Positions 1 through 6,389 of a stretch of DNA of 6,389 nucleotides are shown here, in pieces. Position numbers and translations under genes: made by a program. The DNA comes from an uncultured Prevotella sp. GTDB lineage: Bacteria; Bacteroidota; Bacteroidia; Bacteroidales; Bacteroidaceae. The notes below the pieces were generated by a model. The model was not told the origin of the DNA, made no database searches, and worked only from the letters and a program-made list of their open reading frames with translations. Positions within the stretch are counted from its first letter, which is position 1; every line of letters starts with the position of its first letter. The DNA is taken from contig CAKQFF010000109.1 of NCBI GenBank assembly GCA_934230685.1, positions 1-6,389 of the forward strand, given 5' to 3'.

Positions 1-161
1 AGGAGCCTCAACAAGCCCCAAAAGTAAACCAAATGTAAGCCTATGTAAACGCTTCGTTTTACGCCGTCATTTCAGCCGCTCACACCTAACTCGTTGAAAC
101 ACAAACCTCTCACCCATTTTTCAGCCGACCGACTCATATACGCTTCGTTCTGTGCCCCATA

Positions 162-283
162 CTTAAACACGAATGACCATGAATTATCCACGAATTTAAC
201 CACGAATGACCATGAGTTATCGAATGACTTAAACACGAATTGCCATGAATTGTCCACGAATTTATTCACGAATTGTCATGAAT
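162..283. repeat. 33-bp tandem repeat array, four units, with 10/11/12-bp sub-repeats
   Basis: The heptamer CACGAAT starts exact 33-bp steps at 168, 201, 234 and 267. Each unit also holds CATGAAT-like and further CACGAA-like copies, giving sub-steps of 10, 11 and 12 bp, close to one DNA turn each. The fourth unit decays after about 283. Because 33 is divisible by three, both strands stay open: the plus frame reads an 11-residue repeat of the type LNTNDHELSTN, and the minus frame reads NSWSFVFKFVD-like units. There are no unique spacers, so it is not a CRISPR array. From general familiarity, such motifs are dispersed between genes in Bacteroidales genomes; their role is unknown to me. The repeat is certain from the sequence; its function is not. 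Confidence 0.93.
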
Positions 284-317
284 TTAAAAATAAAAAATCA
301 ACATTCATAACTCAACA

Positions 318-330
318 TCGGCAAAGCCGA
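318..330. repeat. Short perfect hairpin between the two repeat arrays
   Basis: TCGGC (318-322) and GCCGA (326-330) form a perfect 5-bp inverted repeat around an AAA loop. No T-run follows on either strand, so it is unlikely to be an intrinsic terminator. It lies between the 33-bp array and the ATTCAAC array and seems to be part of the same intergenic repeat material. Confidence 0.5.
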
Positions 331-332
331 CA

Positions 333-364
333 ATTCAACATTCAACACTCAACATTCAACATTC
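333..364. repeat. 7-bp tandem repeat (ATTCAAC), four and a half copies
   Basis: Copies lie at 333-339, 340-346, 347-353 (ACTCAAC, one change) and 354-360, with a partial ATTC at 361-364. Related CATTCATAACTCAAC sequence is present just before the hairpin (302-316). The array ends within about 6 bp of the first recognisable helicase codon (370), so it marks the breakpoint between repeat-rich DNA and the truncated helicase gene. A 7-bp period would change reading frame if copies were gained or lost, so this tract could also shift the frame by slippage; that is inference. Confidence 0.85.
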
Positions 365-2112
365 TAATAAACGTTGATTTGTTCGGTGAAGGCTTTGACT
401 GCCCCGATGTGGAGTTTATCCAGTTGGCGAGACCAACGTTGTCGTTGGCGAAATATCTGCAGCAAGTGGGACGCGGTATGCGTGTGTTTGAAGGCAAGAA
501 ATACTGTCTGATATTAGACAACGTAGGACTATATCGCCTGTTCGGTTTGCCGTCGGATGACAGAGACTGGCAAGCAATGTTTGAAGGGAAGATTGCAGGA
601 AAAGGCAATATGATTCAAACCGAAGAACAATACGAAGTCGCCTATTCCATTAGCAACAGAACGGTGTCAATAACGTCAGACAACCAGACAGAACTGATAA
701 CCGTGATGACGCATGACGGACAGCGCATGGACTTGGAGGCGGCATACGGATATGAAATCAAGGAGAATGAGGATGGACTATTGGGTATTGTGGACAAGGA
801 CGATAATGAAGTGTTACCATGTGTATATAATAAGGTGGAGCTGAAAGCGTATGGCATAGCCAAACTGCATTCCAGAAAAAAGATAGACCGAGAACGGCCG
901 TGGATAGACTTGCTGAATGGCGTGAGGTTTATAAAACGCCCTAAGATTGAAAAGATCGGATTCCTTGAATTCTCCACGACAGACGGACTGCGCTTTTACC
1001 CCAGAGTACGGACACGGCAGATGGACGAAAGTTGTTTCGTATTGGCGGAATCGTTAGAACATGGCATAGACTATGGATTGCGCTTCAAGACATTCTATGT
1101 ACAACCATCAGAGCCAGACAAACTGTATTCCTTTAAAGAGAAGATGGATGATGTCCAACTTTGGGAGGACGAGAATGGAAACCTGGCATGGAAAGAAGAG
1201 TTTGAAACATCGTTGCATCCGACAAACCAAGACGAATGGGAAACACGAAAGAAAAAACATTCGGATGAGATAAAGAAATACGCAAGGGATGTACACCAAT
1301 ATATATGGCATTTCAAGCCCAAAATACAAATCGACAGTCTGTTCAGAAACAGATTGCTGAAGGACAATAAAGAACTGGACATTAGGCTTGAACACAAAGC
1401 CGATGGTAGTTACCAGACTTATTGCCGTGAACTAAGTTTTGACAAGTGGAAGTCCGTTGGAGCATACCTAAAGGTATTTCCACAAGCATACGGAATCCGT
1501 GTGGTGCAGAAACAGAACGGAAAATATGTAGTGCGAACAAGAATGTTTGAGCCGTTAGAAACGCCAGAACACGAATACGAATTTGCGGAGCTGCAAGATA
1601 ATGTCCTCTTGCATTTTGTAGAGAAAGGAAAGGACTACTGGACATACTTGGAAAATCATGTATGCTTTTCGAAGAAACCGGAAATAGTAAGCATCGGCGT
1701 TATGAAATTCCTTAAAGTGGAGGATGTCTATGTGGAAATGAGTCCAAACAACAGAAAAACATATCGAAGGGACGAAATAAGAATGCGGAATGGCATTTGC
1801 TTTTTGGGAAACAAGAAAGTGTTGATAGAATCCAAATACTGGTCACGATATTTTATTTACCGACGTTATGCCGACGGCAAGCGGTTTATTTTGAGTGATA
1901 ATAAGGAAGTGGAAGAATGTGACGCGCTCTATGATTTGTATTATGACGGTGAGAATCCACCAATCTTCAAGAAACGGAAGGAGTGATAGGGACTGAAACT
2001 TATTGTCTTTGCGACCGTTTTAAAATTCATGTAAAATGGACCCTCTGAAATATACAATAGAGTATGTTCAGGCAGCTCTCTCCTTGGAGAAAATGCTATT
2101 GATTTTGATAAT

Positions 2113-2143
2113 TCCTGGGCAACTTTTTGTTGCCCAGGATTTT
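2113..2143 (+). terminator. Rho-independent terminator between convergent genes
   Basis: TCCTGGGCAAC (2113-2123) and GTTGCCCAGGA (2129-2139) form a perfect 11-bp stem around a TTTTT loop, followed by TTTT at 2140-2143 and then ATATA. The T-run is on the plus strand, so it best serves the helicase remnant, whose stop is about 130 bp upstream. On the minus strand the stem lies 20 bp past the GH84 stop codon but is followed by AATTATC rather than a T-run, so it would be a weaker terminator there. The rest of 1987-2158 shows no gene I can support. Confidence 0.9.
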
Positions 2144-2158
2144 ATATAACCACAAGGA

Positions 2159-4714
2159 TTACTTGTTAGGAATAATCTCAAACACTTCTACCGAGCCTTC
2201 GAGTTCAGCCTTCACAGCCTTCTTCACTACATTCACACTCATGAGCGAGTTGTCGACTGGTGTTGAAGAGATGAGCTTGCCCTTCTTGTTGTACTGGTTG
2301 AACACTACGTTGCCCTTGGCCATAGCCTTGTCGGTGAGCAGGGTGTAGCTTACTGTACCATTCTCTATGCCGAAGGTCAGCTTGCCAGCGTTGTTGAACG
2401 AAGTGCAAGGATTCTCGTCGAATGCAGGCATTGCAGCGTTCACGTCAGCAGCCTCAACCTTGAATGGCAGACTCTCGGGAGTTGTTGGGTTAACAATAAA
2501 CTCACGCACAGCACACCAGCTCTTCTTCTCGCTCTGCAACTTGCGCATGCGAACATAGCGTGCTTCTACAGGCTCGCCCTTCCAGTTGATTTCATAGGTC
2601 TTGGGCAATTCGCCAGTAAGAGCAGTCCATGTCTTGCCGTCGGCAGAAGCCTCAAGAATAGTGTTGTCGAAGTAGTCAACATCATCTACAGAGTTGCGAC
2701 CCTGAATGATGCGCACCTCTCTTACAGGGCGCACAGCACCGAGGTCAAGACCAATCCAGTCGCCTGTGTTCTGGCTGTTGCCTGAATGATAGAATGTCTT
2801 GATGTCGCCGTCGAGCATAAGCTTGCTCTGTGTAGTGCGGAGTGTGGCGTAGGTGCCTACTGCATTGTAGAAGGCAGGAGTCTTGCCGGCAATCTTATGG
2901 AAGAACTCTACGGCCATGTCGTCCATACCATTCTCGTAGAACGGCTGCAACTTCATAGTGCCCGACTTGTGAGCCTGATAGGCTGTGAGGTCGGCATTGG
3001 TCATACGGTTGCGCAAGTAATTGCTCCAGAACGAGGCATAGTTGCCACTGCGGAACTCCTTCATGAGGTCGAGAGTTGTGTTGCATCGCTTGCCCAACTT
3101 CTTAAACTCTACGAGCCATGGGCGAAGCTCCTTCATGAGCAATGGATTCTTGCAGTCGCGCTCCATTGTGTCGGGAGCCTTCTCCACCTTTTCAAACTCC
3201 TTCTTAAGAGCCGAAGCCTTAGCGTCGGTATAATCGGCAAGGCGGAATGTGCGTGTCTCCCACGACTCAGCACGGCGGTAGCCTGTCTCTGTGTCGCATG
3301 AATGTATTGCGAATGTGCGGTAAGCGTCGTGAGCCTCTGGTGTAAGGTCTACGAGTCCGCGCTCCCAGTTGTCTATTGGGTTATAGTCCTTCACGTTCCA
3401 GTTGTAGTCTGCCACACCATAGAGAGCGAGCTTCGAAGCCTCGCCATGCTCCATCGGGTTTGACAGAACGCCACATGTCATCTGGTCGGTGATGTCGTTC
3501 TCAAGTCCATAGGCAGGACCCTGCATGATGATATGGCGTGCATAGTCGGTCACTGGGAAGTTCCACCAGTAGTAGGCAGGACGCTTGATGCGCGAGTCTA
3601 CGAAGTCGAGAGTAGCCTTGTCGAGGTCTGAGCAAACCACAGCTCCTGTCCAGAACACATTGATTGACGGATCAAGACGCTTGCCGTAGATAGCGAGCTG
3701 ACCGTTCTCCTTGGGGCTTGCCCACAGCTGAGAGTAGTCGGTAGGACAAACCACAAGCGGAGCCACGCCACTCTTGGTCTTCACAAACTCCTTTGTAAGG
3801 CGGTTGAGCAAGTCTACCTGCTTGTTTGAATCGGTTCCTTCACCCTCGATGTCGTCGAAGTGGATTGCGAACGAGCGCACGCCGAGGTCGTACATATGGT
3901 TGAACTTGTTCACGAGGTTCTGATAGTCCTCCTCGTTCCACTTGATGTCCTTGCCCGGATGTATGGCCCACACGAAGTCTACACGGTTGCGGTTGCAAGC
4001 CTCAACAAGTTCGTGAATATTGCGAGCCTGGTCTTCGGGATAAGGCTTGCGCCAGTTGGGTGAGCTGTGGTAAGGGTCGTCCTTAGGACCATACACATAC
4101 TCGTTGAGTTTGTTGCGTCCATAATATTCGATGAGCGATAGGCGCACCTGATGCGACCACGGCTCACCATAGAATCCCTCTACCACACCACGCAAGGGCA
4201 GATCGGGATAGTCGTTGCATTGGGTATAAGGCATCTTGCCGCCAGTGGCGGGAGAGTCGAGCAACTGTCTCATTGTCTGCAAAGCGTAGAAAGCTCCACG
4301 CTCGTCGTAGCCAACGATGTTGATACCGTTGTTGTCGGCTGTGAGCAAGTAGGCTCCCGACACCATCTTCTTGAGTCCTGCTTTCTGTGCAGCCTTCTCG
4401 CCGAAGTCGATAGTGAGCTTCACGCCCTTCTTGTCCTGCTTAACGAAACCAAGATCGTTGGCAAACTTCTTCTGCTTGTCGACAACGTTCACGCCCTGCG
4501 ATAGGTCGATGAGCTGCTGTGCGTCAACACTAAAGTTGTGGGGTGTAGGGTTAACGATGATGCCATGATGATTGATTTTCTTTCCAGGCACCATATTTAC
4601 GTCCTGCTTTTCGCCACGCTGTGAGCTGAGGTCGAAGCTGTCGTCCTGAGCAAAGACTGTGGCACTACATGCCATGGCGAACATGGCAGAGAGTAAAAAC
4701 TTGCTATTAATCAT
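2159..4714 (-). CDS. Secreted GH84 beta-N-acetylglucosaminidase with F5/8-type C-terminal domain
   Basis: This 851-residue protein should remove terminal beta-linked GlcNAc from glycans or glycoproteins (retaining, substrate-assisted mechanism; GH84 includes bacterial NagJ-type enzymes, BtGH84 and human OGA). Numbering is from the preferred start. Residues 1-22 are a signal peptide ending VFA before QDD. An N-terminal GH84 alpha/beta domain spans about 50-165. The catalytic barrel starts at LRGVVEGFYGEPW (from 174) and carries the catalytic Asp pair in FDDIEGEG (D287, D288). Matching BtGH84 substrate-pocket residues are K211 (YGPKDDPYH), W383, N385 and D390 (WWNFPVTDY) and N419 (NPMEH). A helical region follows (about 440-600), then an F5/8 type C / CBM32-like beta-sandwich (about 617-742) and an extra domain of about 109 residues. 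The ATG at 4714 is chosen because the upstream GTG (4747) lies next to the TATCTTTG promoter box, at or before the expected transcript start. A Cys at residue 16 (AMAC) is a poor lipobox, so I favour a soluble periplasmic or exported protein, though a lipoprotein is not excluded. The catalytic residues look intact. The extra C-terminal domain makes it longer than BtGH84 (about 737 residues). Confidence 0.95.
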   Translation of the reverse strand: MINSKFLLSAMFAMACSATVFAQDDSFDLSSQRGEKQDVNMVPGKKINHHGIIVNPTPHNFSVDAQQLIDLSQGVNVVDKQKKFANDLGFVKQDKKGVKLTIDFGEKAAQKAGLKKMVSGAYLLTADNNGINIVGYDERGAFYALQTMRQLLDSPATGGKMPYTQCNDYPDLPLRGVVEGFYGEPWSHQVRLSLIEYYGRNKLNEYVYGPKDDPYHSSPNWRKPYPEDQARNIHELVEACNRNRVDFVWAIHPGKDIKWNEEDYQNLVNKFNHMYDLGVRSFAIHFDDIEGEGTDSNKQVDLLNRLTKEFVKTKSGVAPLVVCPTDYSQLWASPKENGQLAIYGKRLDPSINVFWTGAVVCSDLDKATLDFVDSRIKRPAYYWWNFPVTDYARHIIMQGPAYGLENDITDQMTCGVLSNPMEHGEASKLALYGVADYNWNVKDYNPIDNWERGLVDLTPEAHDAYRTFAIHSCDTETGYRRAESWETRTFRLADYTDAKASALKKEFEKVEKAPDTMERDCKNPLLMKELRPWLVEFKKLGKRCNTTLDLMKEFRSGNYASFWSNYLRNRMTNADLTAYQAHKSGTMKLQPFYENGMDDMAVEFFHKIAGKTPAFYNAVGTYATLRTTQSKLMLDGDIKTFYHSGNSQNTGDWIGLDLGAVRPVREVRIIQGRNSVDDVDYFDNTILEASADGKTWTALTGELPKTYEINWKGEPVEARYVRMRKLQSEKKSWCAVREFIVNPTTPESLPFKVEAADVNAAMPAFDENPCTSFNNAGKLTFGIENGTVSYTLLTDKAMAKGNVVFNQYNKKGKLISSTPVDNSLMSVNVVKKAVKAELEGSVEVFEIIPNK

Positions 4715-4748
4715 ATTATAGTTGGGTTTGTTTTGGTAATTAGTCACG

Positions 4749-4779
4749 CAAAGATAACTATTTTTTATTGAGTAACAGA
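4749..4779 (-). promoter_or_regulatory. Bacteroidetes-type promoter for the GH84 gene
   Basis: On the minus strand, TATCTTTG (4756 down to 4749) matches the -7 consensus TAnnTTTG exactly. TCTG (4779 down to 4776) lies 19 bp upstream, one change from the TTTG -33 consensus. Transcription would begin near 4742, leaving a leader of about 28 bases before the ATG at 4714. No Shine-Dalgarno sequence is visible in that leader, as is usual in this phylum. Confidence 0.72.
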
Positions 4780-4831
4780 CATATATAGAAAGATTTTTCT
4801 GCCGAGAGCATTTTTATCGGTTATAAAGGCC

Positions 4832-4855
4832 ATGAAATAGACGTTTGCGTTTCAT
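4832..4855. promoter_or_regulatory. Inverted repeat ATGAAA-N12-TTTCAT, candidate operator
   Basis: ATGAAA (4832-4837) and TTTCAT (4850-4855) are perfect inverted half-sites with 12 bp between them. The right half overlaps the proposed -33 element of the porin promoter, a position where a bound regulator could block or assist polymerase. Six-base arms in AT-rich DNA arise by chance fairly often, so this is only a candidate. No regulator gene lies in the window. Confidence 0.3.
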
Positions 4856-4881
4856 TTATCCAAAAATTAGATGTAATTTTG
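4850..4881 (+). promoter_or_regulatory. Bacteroidetes-type promoter for the porin gene
   Basis: TAATTTTG (4874-4881) is an exact match to the -7 consensus TAnnTTTG. TTTC (4850-4853) lies 20 bp upstream, one change from TTTG. Transcription would begin near 4888, with a leader of about 30 bases to the ATG at 4920. This excludes the in-frame TTG at 4845 as the start, since it would lie upstream of the transcript. Confidence 0.72.
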
Positions 4882-4919
4882 CAGTCGCAATATACTACAA
4901 CAAACAAAAAACGATTAGA

Positions 4920-6149
4920 ATGATGAAACTTGACGTATTAAAATACCTCGGATTGGCTATTTGCCTGTCTGCATCAGGCTCTATTTACGCTCAAACGCCA
5001 ACCACAGACGACCAAGAGAAGGGTGAACCTCTGCTTAAAGACGTTGCCGACGGCAAGCTTACCGACCAGAACTATGCCCACATGGAGCTGCAATTCAACA
5101 CTTCGGGACACGCTATCTTCGAAGATGGCAAATATTCCAACGGCAATTTCTCAATAAATGGAGTGAGAATGCAGATCAGCGGACAGCTTACCGATGGCCT
5201 GGGCTATATGTTCCGACAGTCGTTCACCAAACGCTACGACGTAAACTCTACCGACAACGTGTCTATGGCTCTTGAGAAGGCTTACGTAACATGGAATGTC
5301 AACGACCATCTGCAACTTGCCATTGGCAAGCAGTATATGGAAATCGGCGGCTATGAATATTGGCAGACGGCTAATAGAATAAGGTATTATTCTGATTTCA
5401 ACTCTACCGTGCGCTGCGCACAGACTGGTGTTGGTGCTTATATAAAAATGGCTCCCGACCAGACCTTGGCCGTGCAATTGCTCAACAACAGTTGCGCATC
5501 GGAGACGGAGGACGTCTACACTTACGGTTTCCCGGATATGTTGCAGAAGACGAAGACTCCAGTAATGGCTCTGCTTGGCTACCGCGGTTTCTTCAACGAC
5601 AAGACATTTGCCCTGCACTACGGCATGGCTTACGGACAACTTGCCAGCAACCGCCAGCAACTATATCTCACAGCCGGACACGTCTACAAGCGCGGCCCTG
5701 TGCTTGCCTATCTTGACTTGATGTACGCCCGCGAGGGTATCGACACCAAAGGCATCATAAGCGGATACTCGCAGAACTATGTTTCCGACGAGCCTGACTT
5801 CGACTTCACAGCCTCAATGCGCACAGCCCAGCACGTGGAATATCTCTCGACAATAGCCAACTTCGACTATCGACTCACGCCACACTTCAACACATATATT
5901 AAAGGTATATATGAGATTGGACGCGTCTACCGCGACAATGGCATCTACAACCGTGGACGCTACAACAACACATGGAGCATGCAGGCTTGTGTGGAGTACT
6001 TCCCTATTAAAGACCGCGACCTGCGTTTCTTCCTCCATGGTGTATATAAAAAGGTGGACCTTACTGATTTAGGAAAGAAAGTAGGCGGCAAGTCGTCCGA
6101 CATCATGCGAATAAGCGTGGGACTGGAGTACATCTTGCCGGTGTTCTAA
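4920..6149 (+). CDS. Outer-membrane porin, phosphate-selective porin O/P-like
   Basis: This 409-residue protein is predicted to be a trimeric-type outer-membrane beta-barrel that passes small solutes, often anions in the OprO/OprP family. Residues 1-24 are a signal peptide (KYLGLAICLSASG core, cut after IYA before QTP). The mature part alternates polar and aromatic residues in strand-turn fashion. It has the family-like stretch EKAYVTWNVNDHLQLAIGKQ (119-138), and it ends in F409 after VGLEYILPV, the terminal phenylalanine used by the BAM assembly machinery. ATG 4920 is preferred over TTG 4845 because it starts the signal peptide and lies downstream of the promoter; a second ATG at 4923 is equally possible. 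The gene diverges from the GH84 gene and ends 5 bp from the stop of a convergent gene, with no hairpin terminator in between. The substrate cannot be read from the sequence; phosphate or pyrophosphate is only a family default. Confidence 0.83.
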   Translation: MMKLDVLKYLGLAICLSASGSIYAQTPTTDDQEKGEPLLKDVADGKLTDQNYAHMELQFNTSGHAIFEDGKYSNGNFSINGVRMQISGQLTDGLGYMFRQSFTKRYDVNSTDNVSMALEKAYVTWNVNDHLQLAIGKQYMEIGGYEYWQTANRIRYYSDFNSTVRCAQTGVGAYIKMAPDQTLAVQLLNNSCASETEDVYTYGFPDMLQKTKTPVMALLGYRGFFNDKTFALHYGMAYGQLASNRQQLYLTAGHVYKRGPVLAYLDLMYAREGIDTKGIISGYSQNYVSDEPDFDFTASMRTAQHVEYLSTIANFDYRLTPHFNTYIKGIYEIGRVYRDNGIYNRGRYNNTWSMQACVEYFPIKDRDLRFFLHGVYKKVDLTDLGKKVGGKSSDIMRISVGLEYILPVF

Positions 6150-6154
6150 TCGGC

Positions 6155-6389
6155 CTACAAATCCAGACTCCACTTTGCAAGCACTTCTCTTGGACGAAGG
6201 CGGGTAATGCTATACGACTCAATGGTGTTGCCGAGAGTTCTTCGTTCAAACTCTGAAGTGCCTATAAGGTTGTTTGCTGTGACAGAGAACTCCCAACGCT
6301 TAGCCTTGTAGCCAATGGCAAGGTCAAGAAAGTGGTTTATGCCGATGCTCTTGTCGTTGGTATGGAAGAGTTCGTTCTTCACGCTCAGC
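6155..6389 (-). CDS. C-terminal end of an outer-membrane beta-barrel receptor (TonB-dependent-type), cut by window edge
   Basis: Only the last 77 residues and the stop (TAG) are in the window; the frame stays open to the right edge, so the start is outside. The GTG at 6382 is not a believable start because the frame continues upstream as L-S. The fragment reads as final barrel strands: DLAIGYKAKRWEFSVTANNL, then SITRLRPREVLAKWSLDL. The LRPRE tail and the NNLIGT/NNLF-type strand are typical of Bacteroidetes TonB-dependent receptors and the outer-membrane beta-barrel family with a carboxypeptidase-regulatory-like N-terminus. Such proteins import siderophores, peptides or glycans; the ligand cannot be told from this end. 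It is convergent with the porin gene, so it is not in an operon with it. Confidence 0.75.
   Translation of the reverse strand, partial: LSVKNELFHTNDKSIGINHFLDLAIGYKAKRWEFSVTANNLIGTSEFERRTLGNTIESYSITRLRPREVLAKWSLDL

Larger units (their letters stand above)
94..1986 (+). pseudogene. 5'-truncated SF2 (DEAD/DEAH-type) helicase: motifs V-VI plus long C-terminal region
   Basis: The open frame can be read from a TTG at 94 (630 codons), but codons 1-90 only translate the repeats; helicase homology begins near 370 (residue 93). From there it shows the motif V region (DLFGEGFDCPDVE, residues 95-107) and motif VI (QQVGRGMR, 123-130), which form part of the ATP site of superfamily 2 helicases. The Walker A (GKT), DEAD/H and motif III regions are absent, so the fragment cannot hydrolyse ATP alone. 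The rest has WG-repeat-like stretches (about 218-250 and 466-500) and a duplicated module beginning at W270 and W516. About 538 helicase-derived codons remain open without frameshift, so the loss is recent, or the tail is still translated, or the junction is an assembly error. No credible start or promoter is visible; ATG 610, preceded by AGGA, is one possible internal start. Sampled sequence is AT-richer than the genes to the right. In intact relatives this architecture usually sits in accessory or defence-like loci; that role is inferred. Confidence 0.8.

Noticed and set aside
50..149. Short direct repeats: CGCTTCGTT at 50 and 141, TTTCAGCCG at 70 and 119
   Set aside because: They are not at a common offset (91 and 49 bp), so they do not describe one duplication or an insertion-site pair.
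72..269. Minus-strand 65-codon frame reading NSWSFVF-type repeats
   Set aside because: It only translates the 33-bp array, starts with GTG inside the repeats and has no promoter. The open frame is a by-product of a repeat length divisible by three.
162..364. Possible CRISPR array
   Set aside because: The units are contiguous with no unique spacers, the repeat is degenerate, and no cas gene is present.
2036..2149. Plus-strand 37-codon frame starting MDPLKYTIEY
   Set aside because: It runs straight through the terminator hairpin and has no recognisable homology or clear ribosome binding site. It is probably chance.
2786..3301. Plus-strand 171-codon frame antisense to the GH84 gene
   Set aside because: It lies wholly inside a well-supported conserved gene and shows Cys/Leu-rich composition typical of a shadow frame. 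The 4151-4504 frame is rejected for the same reason.
4787..4800. AGAAA-GATT-TTTCT small inverted repeat in the divergent region
   Set aside because: A 5-bp AT-rich stem is easily due to chance and does not sit at either promoter box.
5151..5660. Minus-strand 169-codon frame antisense to the porin gene
   Set aside because: It is a shadow of the porin coding sequence with no promoter or recognisable domain.

Overview
The window looks like a Bacteroidales chromosome, probably from the Prevotella group. Four things support this. Both divergent promoters fit the Bacteroidetes pattern TTTG-N19-20-TAnnTTTG. Start codons have AT-rich leaders without a clear Shine-Dalgarno sequence. The protein content fits: a secreted GH84 hexosaminidase, an OprO/P-like porin and an outer-membrane beta-barrel receptor ending in the typical LRPRE tail. 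Dispersed CACGAAT/CATGAAT and ATTCAAC repeats are, as far as I recall, common between genes in this group. The genus is an inference.

Layout from left to right. Bases 1-369 are repeat-rich: a four-unit 33-bp tandem array, a small hairpin and an ATTCAAC heptamer array. At about base 370 this runs in frame, with no stop codon, into the C-terminal part of an SF2 helicase (to 1986). Only helicase motifs V and VI and a long C-terminal region remain. The ATPase half is absent and no credible start codon is present, so I call it a 5'-truncated gene. A strong rho-independent terminator (2113-2143) follows. Next, on the minus strand, is a complete secreted GH84 beta-N-acetylglucosaminidase with an F5/8-type C-terminal domain and one further C-terminal domain (2159-4714). 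A 205-bp divergent promoter region (4715-4919) separates it from a plus-strand porin (4920-6149). The porin ends 5 bp from the stop of a convergent, right-truncated outer-membrane receptor gene (6155-6389 and beyond).

How the genes relate. The GH84 enzyme and the porin share a divergent promoter region and both act in the envelope, so a link between glycan trimming and uptake is possible but not shown. No SusC/SusD pair or regulator is visible, so this is not a recognisable polysaccharide utilisation locus. The helicase fragment is visibly more AT-rich than the envelope genes and looks like a decayed or rearranged accessory (possibly defence-type) gene. The most unusual feature is the repeat-to-helicase junction, together with an internally duplicated, apparently unnamed module in the helicase's C-terminal region. 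I see no clear new multi-gene system.
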